Positions 33,946 through 43,342 are shown, counted from the stretch's first letter. The stretch is DNA of 64,000 bases from Candidatus Peregrinibacteria bacterium CG11_big_fil_rev_8_21_14_0_20_49_14 (GCA_002787035.1 PCVP01000010.1:1-64000), one strand, 5' to 3'. A program made the numbers and translations. Notes: generated by a model from the sequence alone, not told the origin.

Positions 33946-35253
33946 ATGAGTATTCCGGCGCGCATCACCGCTCCGATAATCTTTGCCTTCCTCTGTGCCG
34001 CAGCTCTTGTGGCATTTTTATGGTGGCAGCTCGTACAATCAACGGAAGTACTGCGTCAGGCGACGGTACCCGAAATGCAACAAGTCATAGCACCCCAAAC
34101 AGGCAACGCCCTGCTCGACTCCCCCATAGACCCCCGAGACCGCGCACTCTTTTATTTGCGACAAGGTGATCTGCTTGCGTTGCGAGGCCAGTGGGCGGAT
34201 GCCCAGGAGGAATATGAAAAAGCCGTGGATGCGGACGGAGGTTTGCCCGCGTTACGCAAGCTTGCCCAGGCGCAAATGCAGAGACGTGACATAAGCGGCG
34301 TACGCTCCACTCTCAGACAACTGAAAAAGGCCGGAGCAAAAACAGAAGATCTTCTTCTGCTTGAAAGCATTGTCGCCCTGCGTACAGGAGAGTTGCTTGA
34401 GGCACGAAAGCTCCTGGTGAATGCCGAGGAATCTCCGCAGAAACAGTACGGGCTCGCTCTGCTCTCCATTATAGAAGGCAATCACGAACAGGCACAGTTG
34501 CAACTGCAAGAAGTCATACGAGGATGGGAACCCGTGTTGCGTTCTCACGCGCGAGCAATACTTTCTGCCTACCAAGAATTTGCTCTCTTTGAAGAAAGTA
34601 CGAATATTCACCTCACTACCCTGCTCGCCAGAAGTCTTGCACAGGTGCAAGAGTGCGAACTGGCTCTGCCATTGCTCGTACAAGTCACCCAGGTGAAAGA
34701 TGACTACCGAGATGCATGGATAATTCAGGGGTACTGTGAGCTGACAACGGAACGACCCGAACAGGCGCTCTCCTCTTTGGAGCAGGCGTATAACTTAGAT
34801 CCGCAAAAACCGGAGATTCAGTACTTTTTGGCACGAAGTTATGCCGCATTGGGTGATCATCGGTCTGCGGTGACATTCTTTGAATATGCACTGCAAAACG
34901 GCTTCCAGCCGGCATCCGAAGTACGAAGGCAAATAGCGCAATCCGCTCTTGCAGACGGCAATGCGGATCTTGCTCTCTCACAGTACGAAGCACTCACCAA
35001 AGAGCACGATACGACACTGGAACCCTACCAAGGATACGTGGCAGCGAGCGTTGCGCTGGGCAGAAATGAAGAGGCATACTTTATGGCTAGTGAAGCGGTA
35101 CGACGTTGGCCGGAGAATGCAGACGCGCAGTATCTGCTGGGGTGGACCGCCGCGGAATCCGATAAAAAGGAGGAGGCGAAAACCGCACTGCGTAAAGCAC
35201 TGAAAATTAATCCGTACTTACTCGAAGCGGAAGAGAAATTAAAGAAACTCTGA
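33946..35253 (+). CDS. membrane-anchored TPR-repeat protein
   Basis: 435 residues. One N-terminal membrane helix (ITAPIIFAFLCAAALVAFLWW) is followed by tandem tetratricopeptide-like helices (for example RDALFYLRQGDLLALRGQW-like and AWIIQGYCELTTERPEQAL, YFLARSYAALGDHRSAVTFFEYAL, AQYLLGWTAAESDKKEEAKTALRKAL). TPR arrays act as protein-docking scaffolds; the partner may be in the envelope. It is the last gene of the plus-strand run before the terminator at 35274. Confidence 0.78.
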   Translation: MSIPARITAPIIFAFLCAAALVAFLWWQLVQSTEVLRQATVPEMQQVIAPQTGNALLDSPIDPRDRALFYLRQGDLLALRGQWADAQEEYEKAVDADGGLPALRKLAQAQMQRRDISGVRSTLRQLKKAGAKTEDLLLLESIVALRTGELLEARKLLVNAEESPQKQYGLALLSIIEGNHEQAQLQLQEVIRGWEPVLRSHARAILSAYQEFALFEESTNIHLTTLLARSLAQVQECELALPLLVQVTQVKDDYRDAWIIQGYCELTTERPEQALSSLEQAYNLDPQKPEIQYFLARSYAALGDHRSAVTFFEYALQNGFQPASEVRRQIAQSALADGNADLALSQYEALTKEHDTTLEPYQGYVAASVALGRNEEAYFMASEAVRRWPENADAQYLLGWTAAESDKKEEAKTALRKALKINPYLLEAEEKLKKL

Positions 35254-35273
35254 CCCAAATAATCATATAGAAC

Positions 35274-35306
35274 AAAGAAGGCCAGATATAACCTCTGGTC
35301 TTCTTT
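35274..35306 (+). terminator. intrinsic terminator after the TPR gene
   Basis: AAAGAAGGCCAGA (35274-35286) pairs with TCTGGTCTTCTTT (35294-35306) apart from a G-T wobble. The 3' arm ends in CTTCTTTGTGT, a modest U-rich tail. Confidence 0.65.
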
Positions 35307-35620
35307 GTGTGTGTATTGTCTATCCTCCTCGACTATCAACAACGGTACAAAGTAATATTGCTGAGCCGTTTAATGGAGAATGACTGAGGAGAGGTGTCCT
35401 CGACTCTCTGCCTTGCTGAGGTTTCTTGTTTCTCCTCGTAACCCGGCGAGGTCCCCGGACCGGCTCATTTAGACTTCGCCATAACGCGGTCAGTGAACAC
35501 TGGGGAGTAATGTGGGCATGATGTACAGCAACCTCCCATGTACAACACGACGTCACAGAGCAGAGAGGAGGATACGCACCAGGCGGATATGCATCCTCCT
35601 CTCGGCGGTCAAGAACGGTA
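35307..35620. ncRNA. candidate structured RNA of unknown class
   Basis: About 310 nt without a credible ORF but dense in complementary segments. GAGAGGAGGAT (35563-35573) pairs perfectly with ATCCTCCTCTC (35593-35603). TATCCTCCTC (35321-35330) is complementary to GAGGAGGATA (35565-35574), so a long-range closing helix competes with that hairpin. Others are CCTCG/CGAGG (35433-35450), CAGTG/CACTG (35491-35502) and GTACA arms near 35521-35552. I looked for RNase P, tmRNA, SRP and 6S hallmarks and did not find them. The strand is undecided. Confidence 0.35.
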
Positions 35621-35788
35621 ATCGGTGTTTGTGTGAGAACAGAATCGATAGTGCTCGGGGCGAATCCTGTTTTGGTATCCACCCCAAGCAAATCAGATTA
35701 TTGTACTCGATTTTCGTTCAAAACTCAAGAAAAAACATTCCGGCAACGACAGGAGACACAATGGATTTTCCCGCTACAATAGGAGCAG

Positions 35789-37198
35789 ATGATACGACAC
35801 ACTTTTAAACGAACAGGCATCGTGCTTCTTGCGATACTCGGAAGCGCAGCACTGGTAATTCTGCTGGCAACAGTCACAAGTATGCTCACCGTTCTCAATA
35901 GAACAGCTGCGGATCTGCTCCCTGCAAAACAGACAATCGCATTGGTACAAAACCCCGGCGAACCGGAACTGGCACTGATGCAATCGCTGTTCCCGAATGT
36001 TACTATGGAATACGGCAACACGTTGCCCGAAGCAGTGGCGATACTGGAGCTACCAAGTACGCAGCAGGCATCTGTGCTTCTCTACCAACAGAAAGACGCA
36101 CCGAAAAACGACACCGGATTCACGGCAACACTCGGCACGTACGTGATTGTGGCTTCGCAGGAAGGTGCACTGCCTCTTATACGCCAAGGTGACGGCAGAC
36201 TGGCATACGACAATGCATATATGGCCTTACATGGACGAAAAGAGCGTAAGCAGCCCTGGCTATTCGTTCGTAAAAATGCACTGGCATCGGCTGAGGATGC
36301 CTCAGGTCAATTTATGCGTTCACTGATGTTGCAACAGGGAAACGCGCTGGCACTGGAGCTGCAAGGCAGCGGGGGGCAGACATTGGAAGTTCTCGGAGAA
36401 AAAACATCACTGCTCCAACCAAGCGTGCTTCCTCTGGCTCCGACAGATTCCACCGTTTTTACGGCAGGAATCTTTGACCTGCGAGATCTCTGGACACAAG
36501 CGTTGAAAGGAATGAAACCTGAGAAACGAACCGTATTCACGGGTACGATACACAGCTTGGTTCAGAAGGCATTCGGCTCATCGGTAAGTACCGAGTACGA
36601 CATTCTTCCTCTCCTGAAAAAAGACAGTGTCATCACTCTAAACCGCACAAGTTCCGGACAACTCATAGGTATGATTCACGGTCATGTCGACAATACGGAA
36701 CAACTGGGAAAGGCACTGGATCGCATGCATCAGGGATTTCGAACAAAACTGCCAAGTATTCAAACGCAAACGTACCGATTCGATGACAGATTCTCCACCA
36801 CGAATATCCGCAGTGACAGATCGGCGGTGGAGCAAGATATGTTTATGCAAAACAACTGGCAAATCCGCTCCACGCACAAAACAAATGCCGTCAACGGACT
36901 CTTTACTGCGGTACGACAGAATGAGTATGTCATAAGTAACAATCGAGACATGCTCCTGCAAACCATGGAAGCTAAATCCCCTCTCATGTCCATCGGAGAA
37001 TCAGATCATCTGCTGCAAAGCACACGGCAGGCAAGTGGCTGGCTACGTAAGGCAGCACTGCAGCAATTGCTGGAAGAACATCTGTCGGTGCTGCTCACAG
37101 ATTCTACGGCTGTGCTGACTCCTGCTCTCAGGGAAAACATCACGTGGTCTCTGGAAAGACAGGGAAAACTCTCGGTCATTCACCTGTATTCGGAATAA
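35789..37198 (+). CDS. hypothetical membrane-anchored protein
   Basis: 469 residues, not assigned. A single N-terminal membrane helix (GIVLLAILGSAALVILLATVT) precedes a large extracytoplasmic part without cysteine. It has mixed alpha/beta character and repeated aromatic-poor strands; it weakly recalls the DUF3352-type envelope proteins, but I would not rely on that. TACAAT at 35775-35780 lies 8 nt before the ATG; the AGGAG between them is too close to work as a Shine-Dalgarno. It is followed by secF after a GC-rich hairpin (37203-37222). Confidence 0.6.
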   Translation: MIRHTFKRTGIVLLAILGSAALVILLATVTSMLTVLNRTAADLLPAKQTIALVQNPGEPELALMQSLFPNVTMEYGNTLPEAVAILELPSTQQASVLLYQQKDAPKNDTGFTATLGTYVIVASQEGALPLIRQGDGRLAYDNAYMALHGRKERKQPWLFVRKNALASAEDASGQFMRSLMLQQGNALALELQGSGGQTLEVLGEKTSLLQPSVLPLAPTDSTVFTAGIFDLRDLWTQALKGMKPEKRTVFTGTIHSLVQKAFGSSVSTEYDILPLLKKDSVITLNRTSSGQLIGMIHGHVDNTEQLGKALDRMHQGFRTKLPSIQTQTYRFDDRFSTTNIRSDRSAVEQDMFMQNNWQIRSTHKTNAVNGLFTAVRQNEYVISNNRDMLLQTMEAKSPLMSIGESDHLLQSTRQASGWLRKAALQQLLEEHLSVLLTDSTAVLTPALRENITWSLERQGKLSVIHLYSE

Positions 37199-37263
37199 AA
37201 ATCCCGGAAGAATCTTCCCGGGTGCTGGATTCCCTGTTCAAAACGCGGTAGGCTTCTGCACCG

Positions 37264-38163
37264 ATGTCCTTTCTACGCCCAGCCAAATTCTTTCTCTCCC
37301 TTTCCGCAGTACTTTCTGTGGCGGGATTGGTTTTGCTCGTAGTTCCCGGCCCCATTCTGAGCATAGATTTCACGGGAGGAACACTAATGGAGCTTGCCAC
37401 ATCGGCAGAAACAACCAAAGAAAGCCTGGCAGATGCCGTCGGTACTTTCGGTGGTGAAGAGCCGATTGGAAATGTGGCGATTTCACGCACAAAAGATGCC
37501 AGTTATCTGCTACGCATGCGCAGCCTGAGCAATGAAGAGCACCTCGCGCTTCTTTCGCATTTGGAAAACAAACTCGGAACCCTGCAAGAACGTCAATTCA
37601 CTATTATCGGTCCTACGGTGGGAGAAACGCTCAAAGAGCGCGCCATATGGGCTCTGATAATAGCATCCGTAGCCATAGTGCTATATGTTGCATTCGCATT
37701 TCGTAAAGTCCCCCGCAAACTCAGTCCGTGGCGCTTCGGTATTATAGCCGTTGTAACTCTGCTGCATGATATTCTTGTGACTGCGGGTATTTTTGTCATC
37801 ATCAGTCATACGACATCATTTGAGTTCGACACACTCTTCGTTACCGCGCTCCTCACTATTTTGGGATACTCCGTCAACGATACCATCGTCATTTTTGACC
37901 GTATTCGAGACAATCTTGCCAATCAGGATCGCGGAGAAGATTTTGCAGCGGTTGCCGAACGCAGCCTGCAACAGAGCATTGCCCGCTCCATTAATACCAG
38001 TGTCTCGACTCTCATTATGCTTGTTGCTCTGTTTGCCCTGGGCTCCGATAGTATCCGATGGTTTGTACTCACCCTCATTACCGGAGCCGTGGTGGGTACG
38101 TACTCCTCCATCTTCCTGGCAACTCCTCTCTTGGTGTACTGGAGAAGTGCACAGAGAAAATAA
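37264..38163 (+). CDS. secF: protein translocase subunit SecF
   Basis: 299 residues. The first helix is followed by the SecD/SecF signature LSIDFTGGTLMEL, then a short periplasmic domain and a five-helix bundle with HDILVTAGIF and GYSVNDTIVIFDRIRDNL, the conserved helix and amphipathic segment of SecF. SecDF uses the proton gradient to help pull exported proteins out of SecYEG. The partner secD is not in the window, as the gene upstream is unrelated. The length fits the family. The start follows the hairpin at 37203-37222. Confidence 0.9.
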   Translation: MSFLRPAKFFLSLSAVLSVAGLVLLVVPGPILSIDFTGGTLMELATSAETTKESLADAVGTFGGEEPIGNVAISRTKDASYLLRMRSLSNEEHLALLSHLENKLGTLQERQFTIIGPTVGETLKERAIWALIIASVAIVLYVAFAFRKVPRKLSPWRFGIIAVVTLLHDILVTAGIFVIISHTTSFEFDTLFVTALLTILGYSVNDTIVIFDRIRDNLANQDRGEDFAAVAERSLQQSIARSINTSVSTLIMLVALFALGSDSIRWFVLTLITGAVVGTYSSIFLATPLLVYWRSAQRK

Positions 38164-38183
38164 CAGCCTATTACTCACGTATC

Positions 38184-39464
38184 ATGACGAACGAACCAAC
38201 AATAGAACGCCTTTCACATGGCAGAGTTGTCTGCACCATGACATTTACTCCCGAGCAAGAAACCGCCTCACAAGAGAAAGCCGTTCGGAAGCTCGGTGCC
38301 TCTATTATAATAGAGGGCTTTCGTCCGGGCACCGCACCTGTGGATCTGCTGAAAGAAAAAATTCATGAAGGTGCTCTGTTTGAGGAAACCGTACGAGGTC
38401 TGCTCCCAGACACATTCGAACAGTTGGTGACAGAGCATGACATTAAGCCTGTTATTGCTCCCAAGGTGGAAATAGAAAGTAATACTCCCCTTACGGTAAA
38501 AGTTACATTCATAGAAAAACCTGCAGTCAAACTGAAGGGCGCCGATAAAATAAAGGTGACAATGAAAGAAGCAATGCTGAAGGAAGATGCGGTGGATAAA
38601 ATGATCGACTACGTGTTAGGTCAACACCAGCAGAGCAACCCCGTGGAGCGACCCGCAAAAAAAGGTGACCGCATTACCATGGATTTCTGGGGAGAAGACG
38701 CACAACAGGTGGAGGTGCCGGGAGTCCGTTCACAATCGCATCAGGCAGTCATAGGAAGCAAAGTACTTCTCCCCGGTTTTGAAGATGAGCTCATCGGCCT
38801 GAAAAAAGGAGACACCAAAGACTTCACACTTACCTTCCCGGAGAAACATCAGGCAGAGCAGCTTCGTGGTAAGCCGGTGACCTTTCATGTCACTGTAAAA
38901 CAAGTGGAAGAGATATCGCTCCCCGAACTCACGGATGCCTTTGTGCAAGAGCACATGCAGGCGGATTCCGTAGCGGCATTTCGAAAAGAGGTGGAAGACT
39001 CCATGAAAAGCCAAGAGAGTGACATAGAGCGCAGAAAAGCTGAAGAAGAGGCGATGGAGAAAATACGGGAAGCAGTGCAGGTGGATCTTGCGGAAGAATT
39101 GCTGGAAGACGAACAACGAACGATGTTTGAAGATATTCAGTCTCAGCTCTCCAGACAAGGCATGAGTATGGAAGACTGGCTGAAGAACACGGGCAAGTCG
39201 GCAGAACAGGCTGCCAAGAAAATAAAGGAGCAAGCTGAAAAAAGACTGACACTGCGACTGGGATTGGCTGCCTTGGTAGAGGAGCGCAATCTCGATATAA
39301 GTGACGAGGAAATGGAGTCCGCCATTGCCACGCTTCTTTCTCCGCTTTCCGAAGAAGATCGAAAGAATATTGCCGCCGCATACGCAAAAGGGCAGAACGC
39401 ATACGAACAACTGAAGTGGCAGAAGAAGGTGGAAAAACTCCTTGATACGATTATTACGACGTAG
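38184..39464 (+). CDS. tig: trigger factor (ribosome-associated chaperone/PPIase)
   Basis: 426 residues from MTNEPTIERLSHG; the ORF-track start at 38058 would overlap secF by more than 100 nt. The N-terminal ribosome-binding domain has the FRPGTAP signature in place of GFRxGKxP, and the central FKBP-type domain is recognisable by KKGDRITMDFWG and LPGFEDELIGLKKGDTKDF. A long helical C-terminal chaperone domain ends in KVEKLLDTI. It binds nascent chains at the ribosome exit. The 20-nt spacing after secF suggests one transcript. The 3' end overlaps the convergent rel gene by 11 bp. Confidence 0.9.
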   Translation: MTNEPTIERLSHGRVVCTMTFTPEQETASQEKAVRKLGASIIIEGFRPGTAPVDLLKEKIHEGALFEETVRGLLPDTFEQLVTEHDIKPVIAPKVEIESNTPLTVKVTFIEKPAVKLKGADKIKVTMKEAMLKEDAVDKMIDYVLGQHQQSNPVERPAKKGDRITMDFWGEDAQQVEVPGVRSQSHQAVIGSKVLLPGFEDELIGLKKGDTKDFTLTFPEKHQAEQLRGKPVTFHVTVKQVEEISLPELTDAFVQEHMQADSVAAFRKEVEDSMKSQESDIERRKAEEEAMEKIREAVQVDLAEELLEDEQRTMFEDIQSQLSRQGMSMEDWLKNTGKSAEQAAKKIKEQAEKRLTLRLGLAALVEERNLDISDEEMESAIATLLSPLSEEDRKNIAAAYAKGQNAYEQLKWQKKVEKLLDTIITT

Positions 39465-41385
39465 CAGTATCTTCCCGGTTACCGTACCACCAGACACGTA
39501 ACATGCGCTCCGGATTTGCATGACGAAGCATTCCGCATTCTTTGCGGTGCACAACCACCAAACCTCCTCGCCCTATTACTCCACGCAAGGGACCGTGCGG
39601 CCACTCCTGTGGTTTGCAACATTTTGCACATCTCGTCGGCAGGGGCACATTTCCCTCCACTTCAAATTCAGGCTTCGCTCTTTGAATATGCACGGCGGCA
39701 ACATTTCCCTGCTCTTCAGTTCTTTGAGACTCCAGTTTACCTTTCAGTAACTCCAAACGAGGCAGCAGTGCCTGCGTACGTTCGGAACCCTGTCCTATTT
39801 TCATAAGAATATCTTCCCGCTGTTGCATGGACAGCACGCTTCCGTCGCACTGTCGCAAGAGCGAAAGTGCCGTATCCAGCGGCGGCAACTTGTGTCTGCG
39901 TAGCTCCGCATTCACCAGCTCGCGTCCGCGTACCACCAGTCTCGGACGATCTTGTGCGTAGAGGAACCTCTTCAGTTTTGAACGAGAAGATGCCATGCGT
40001 AGAAGCTGCATCCACTGCGGAGACGGCTGCGGAGTCTTTCGTTTTAAAATCTCTATGACGTCACCGTTTTCGAGTCTGTAATCCAAGGGAACTATCACGC
40101 CGTTTACACGTGCGCTGCGGAAAGAAAGACCCAAATCGGTATGAAGCTGAAACGCAAAATCCAGAGGTGTTGCTCCTTCGGGCAATTCTATTACATCGCC
40201 GTGCGGAGTCAGCACAAAAATATGGTCGGCAAGCGCATCTTCCTCCACCCCTTCCAGGGATTGCTGTGTTGCCAGTACATTTTGCAGTTGAACTTGGTGT
40301 GTCGCACGAGCAGTCGAAGAACTTCCTTCTTTGTACATCCAGTGTGCCGCAACTCCGTACTGCGCATCCGTATGCATTTGCTGTGTACGTACTTGCACCT
40401 CCACAAACAGAGACTCGTCTTCTATGCCGGGAAGTTTGACAAGAGTCGTATGCAAACTCTGATATCCGTTGGGTTTGGGAAACGCGATGTAATCTTTAAA
40501 TCTGTTGGCAACAGGCCTCCCTATTTTATGCAGCAAACCCAGTACCTGGTAACATTCGGCCTCCGTAGTCACGATAACGCGAATGGCAAAGAGATCGTAA
40601 AGATCCGATACATGCGAAAGGCTCTTATCTCGCATTTTACGAAAGATGCTGTACGACTGCTTTTCGCGCATCTCTACGCGGGCATTGATATGTTGCTCTT
40701 GCAGGTACCGCTCCAACGATGCAGCTGCCTTCTCCAAAAATCCGCCAAGGCGCTCTTGTACCTGTTCCAGTTGTTCCCCTATTCGCTCGGCGTCATCCGG
40801 ATACACAATGGGGAATGCTCGGGACTCGAGAGCGTGCTTTAAGTTGTAGATACCAAGACGAGCGGCGACAGGAGCAAAGAGCTGTAAGACATCCTGTGCT
40901 ATTTGCACGCGTTCATCTTTGGGAAGAAGTTCGCATGCATCAAGAAGATAGAGACGATCACAGAGCGTAAGAAGCACGGTACGAATATCATCGGATACGG
41001 TAAGAAGCATAAGACGAAGGTCTCCCACCGAACTGCGACGATCTCGTAAGGTGACATGAGAGAGAAGGTGCACACCACTGACAAGCTCACGTACTTTGGA
41101 GCCAAAATGTTCCTCAATGTCGTTCAGCGTCCAATATTTCACATCCAGAAGGTGATGCAAAAGCGATGCTAAAATCGCATCTTCATCCGGCTGATACGGG
41201 AGTAATGTCGCAAGCATGCCCATGACGTGTTCCAGCAACGGCATTCCTGTCCAATGCGTATGTCCTTCGTATGCCTCTATCGCCACATTCCATGCTCGTC
41301 GCAGGCGTTCCGTATCACAACCAATACGAGCAGAGCGCATATGCTCTACCAAATGATCATATGTCCTGACGTGGGGTGAAATCAT
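39454..41385 (-). CDS. rel: RelA/SpoT-family (p)ppGpp synthetase with degenerate hydrolase site
   Basis: 643 residues from the ATG at 41385 (the TTG at 41403 sits directly on a TACACT -10). The order is a pseudo-HD domain, synthetase, TGS and zinc-finger region. The synthetase is intact: YSIFRKMRDK, DLYDLFAIRVIV, RFKDYIAFPKPNGYQSLHT and EVQVRTQQMH. The HD motif that is normally LLHDVVEDT reads LLHHLLDVK, so the hydrolase residues D, E and D are changed to H, D and V. TGS shows HIFVLTPHGDVIELPEGATPLDFAFQLHT. The C-terminus has RCAKCCKP...HRKEC but no ACT domain. RFKD indicates descent from bifunctional Rel enzymes. It probably makes but does not degrade alarmone. Confidence 0.88.
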   Translation of the reverse strand: MISPHVRTYDHLVEHMRSARIGCDTERLRRAWNVAIEAYEGHTHWTGMPLLEHVMGMLATLLPYQPDEDAILASLLHHLLDVKYWTLNDIEEHFGSKVRELVSGVHLLSHVTLRDRRSSVGDLRLMLLTVSDDIRTVLLTLCDRLYLLDACELLPKDERVQIAQDVLQLFAPVAARLGIYNLKHALESRAFPIVYPDDAERIGEQLEQVQERLGGFLEKAAASLERYLQEQHINARVEMREKQSYSIFRKMRDKSLSHVSDLYDLFAIRVIVTTEAECYQVLGLLHKIGRPVANRFKDYIAFPKPNGYQSLHTTLVKLPGIEDESLFVEVQVRTQQMHTDAQYGVAAHWMYKEGSSSTARATHQVQLQNVLATQQSLEGVEEDALADHIFVLTPHGDVIELPEGATPLDFAFQLHTDLGLSFRSARVNGVIVPLDYRLENGDVIEILKRKTPQPSPQWMQLLRMASSRSKLKRFLYAQDRPRLVVRGRELVNAELRRHKLPPLDTALSLLRQCDGSVLSMQQREDILMKIGQGSERTQALLPRLELLKGKLESQRTEEQGNVAAVHIQRAKPEFEVEGNVPLPTRCAKCCKPQEWPHGPLRGVIGRGGLVVVHRKECGMLRHANPERMLRVWWYGNREDTATS

Positions 41386-41451
41386 ACAAAGGTGCAATGC
41401 CAAAGTGTAGCACTCAAGAAATGATGTGAATAGCGTAATGTAAAGAATTTA

Positions 41452-41892
41452 TTACCGTTCCAATATGATGGTACAAGGTCCGTCATTCACCAGTGACACA
41501 TCCATCATCGCACCGAAGACTCCCGTACGAACCGGCACACCGTGGGCAGCAAGTTTGGATCCGAAGTATTCGTAGAGTTCTCTTGCCCTGTCGGGAGCTT
41601 CTGCCTGCACGAAGTCCGGCCTGTTTCCCTTCTCCAGCCTGCCTGCCAAGGTGAATTGCGAGACAAGAAGAATTTCACCTCCTGTTTCCAGGATGGATTT
41701 GTCGTTTATCGTACCGTCCTCTCCGGGGAACAGTCGTACCTTTATGATTTTCTCTGCCAAGAAATCCGCCTGCTCCTCTAAATCGCCTCGCATGACTCCC
41801 AAGAAGAGAAGAAATCCCGCGGAAATCTCGCCGACGGTGTCGGTACCCACTGTTACGGAAGCCCGACGAACGCGCTGTAGCACTATTTTCAT
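41452..41892 (-). CDS. dtd: D-aminoacyl-tRNA deacylase
   Basis: 146 residues from MKIVLQRVRRASVTV, the typical Dtd start. It removes D-amino acids (and glycine from tRNA-Ala) mischarged on tRNA. Both active-site signatures are present: LLVSQFTLAG with the SQFTL motif, and the C-terminal NDGPCTIILER with the cross-subunit GP motif. The length is standard. TACCAT ends 7 nt before the ATG on the minus strand, a leaderless arrangement, so the 12-residue extension in the ORF track is dropped. It follows rel's region closely on the same strand but is upstream of it. Confidence 0.9.
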   Translation of the reverse strand: MKIVLQRVRRASVTVGTDTVGEISAGFLLFLGVMRGDLEEQADFLAEKIIKVRLFPGEDGTINDKSILETGGEILLVSQFTLAGRLEKGNRPDFVQAEAPDRARELYEYFGSKLAAHGVPVRTGVFGAMMDVSLVNDGPCTIILER

Positions 41893-42012
41893 GATGATAT
41901 GGTAGCGTGGCAACCGCGGAGTATCCACCGTATCAAGAATATATTTATAAAATAATATGTACTTTTGTCATTTGCGCTTCGTGTGTTAACTGGGAAATAC
42001 ACGCACAGATTC

Positions 42013-42040
42013 TTGACACTCGGGAGCTGCTGAGTAGAAT
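42013..42040 (+). promoter_or_regulatory. promoter of the rplJ-rplL operon
   Basis: TTGACA at 42013-42018 and TAGAAT at 42035-42040 are separated by 16 nt. This is the strongest sigma-70-type promoter in the window. Transcription should start near 42047, giving a leader of about 150 nt before rplJ. Confidence 0.8.
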
Positions 42041-42046
42041 CCTTGT

Positions 42047-42197
42047 ACCGTCCGAAGACCGAGGGCATTAGGCTGATGGCCGAAGGTAAGCCCCTCCGAG
42101 GCACACAGCATCGCTCACTCGGCTTCTGCTTAGTGCGTCGTGTCGTTTGCCTCGCTGGTCTCCCGGATGGAGACCTTTATTTTTATCTACGCATATC
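42047..42197 (+). promoter_or_regulatory. L10 leader (ribosomal protein autoregulatory RNA)
   Basis: The leader contains CCGAAGACCGAGGGC and a later GTAAGCCCCTCCGAGG. These resemble the paired segments of the bacterial L10 leader, which binds the L10(L12)4 complex and represses the operon. The leader ends in a hairpin plus U tract (42157-42185), so control may be by premature termination. Assignment rests on position and partial motif match. Confidence 0.6.
42157..42186 (+). terminator. attenuator hairpin in the rplJ leader
   Basis: GGTCTCC (42157-42163) pairs with GGAGACC (42169-42175), followed by TTTATTTTTAT. It is a complete intrinsic terminator placed 12 nt before the rplJ ATG, so full readthrough would need an antitermination state of the upstream leader. 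Confidence 0.75.
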
Positions 42198-42887
42198 ATG
42201 GCTCTAACGAAGGAACAAAAGCAGGCACAAGTGAAAGAACTCACGGAGAAAATGAGCGCAGCATCCTCACTCATACTCGCCAATTACATAGGACTCAATG
42301 TGGCCGAAGTCAGTGAATTGCGTGGTCAACTGAAAGAATCGGATGCAGAAATGAAAGTAGCAAAGAAGACGCTGATGAAGATCGCCGCCAAAGATGCAGG
42401 TATTGAAAATTTCGCCGATGCGGAATTTGAAGGACCTGTTTCTATCATCTTCAGCTTCGGAGATCCCCTCTCCGGTGCACAGACAGCCTTTAAGTTTTCC
42501 AAGAATCACAAGCAGGTCGAAATTATCGGAGGCATGTTCGACGGAAAGATTCTGACACGAGAACAGGCTCTTGAACTTGCACAAATGCCAAGCAGAGATG
42601 TTCTTCTTGCAACATTCGTCTGTATGATTCGCTCTCCGTTGGTGAGCTTTGCCGGTATGTGTAACTCTCCGCTCACAGGATTTGCCCGTGCATTGAGCGA
42701 GTTATCGAAGAAGGGCGGCGTTGCACCGGAAGCCGCAGCTCCCGTAGCAGAGGCTCCTGCCACAGCAGCACCAAGCGAAGTCCCCGCAACAGAAGAGGCA
42801 GAAGCCCCAACAACCGCAGATGAATCCGCCCCATCCACTGAGGCGGCTGAGACAGAAACTTCTGACTCAGAAAAATCTGAATCCTAA
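42198..42887 (+). CDS. rplJ: 50S ribosomal protein L10
   Basis: 229 residues from [15 protein letters not shown]. The N-terminal RNA/L11-binding half is typical ([35 protein letters not shown]). The helix that holds L7/L12 dimers follows ([23 protein letters not shown]). About 55 residues of Ala/Pro/Glu/Thr-rich tail are added at the C-terminus, longer than in most bacteria. The start at 42198 is chosen over the track's 42147, which lies inside the attenuator. rplL follows in the same transcript. Confidence 0.93.
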   Translation: MALTKEQKQAQVKELTEKMSAASSLILANYIGLNVAEVSELRGQLKESDAEMKVAKKTLMKIAAKDAGIENFADAEFEGPVSIIFSFGDPLSGAQTAFKFSKNHKQVEIIGGMFDGKILTREQALELAQMPSRDVLLATFVCMIRSPLVSFAGMCNSPLTGFARALSELSKKGGVAPEAAAPVAEAPATAAPSEVPATEEAEAPTTADESAPSTEAAETETSDSEKSES

Positions 42888-42919
42888 ATTCTTTTATTTT
42901 TTCTTTCCCAATCATTCCC

Positions 42920-43342
42920 ATGTCCGATGATGCAGCAAAAGCTGAGAAGGTCGAACTCTCCAAAGAGGAGAAGGCGGTCATCGATGCTCTCGAAAAGCTC
43001 AACGTTGTACAACTCAACAATGTCGTAAAATTCATGGAATCTGAATACGGCATTTCTGCAGCCGCTCCGGTGGCAGTCGCAGCAGCAGGCGCACCGGCAG
43101 GTGGAGCCGATGCAGGCGGAGCAGAAGAAAAGAGCAGTTACGATGTTGAAGTAACTGAAGCAGGTGGTCAGAAGATCGCCGTTATCAAGGTAGTCCGCGA
43201 GATTACCGGCCTCGCTCTCGGTGAAGCCAAGGCAGCCGTAGACAGCGCTCCTAAAGTCGTGAAGGAGGGCGTACCGGCAGCAGAAGCAGAGGCGATGAAG
43301 AAAAAGCTCGAGGAGGCAGGCGCAAAGGTCACACTCAAGTAA
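42920..43342 (+). CDS. rplL: 50S ribosomal protein L7/L12
   Basis: 140 residues. An N-terminal dimerisation helix region ([28 protein letters not shown]) is joined by an Ala/Gly-rich hinge ([18 protein letters not shown]) to the C-terminal factor-binding domain, which shows [30 protein letters not shown]. It forms the stalk that recruits translation GTPases. The N-terminal part is slightly longer than usual. It is followed by a strong terminator. Confidence 0.95.
   Translation: MSDDAAKAEKVELSKEEKAVIDALEKLNVVQLNNVVKFMESEYGISAAAPVAVAAAGAPAGGADAGGAEEKSSYDVEVTEAGGQKIAVIKVVREITGLALGEAKAAVDSAPKVVKEGVPAAEAEAMKKKLEEAGAKVTLK

Noticed and set aside
35307-35620. RNase P RNA, tmRNA, SRP RNA or 6S RNA
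   Set aside because: I searched both strands for the conserved P4 words, the tmRNA ends and tag, and the SRP tetraloop region and found none.
37203-37222. terminator between the membrane hypothetical and secF
   Set aside because: The hairpin CCCGGAAG/CTTCCcGGG has a bulge and no U tract on the plus strand; U-rich sequence follows only on the minus strand, where no gene ends.
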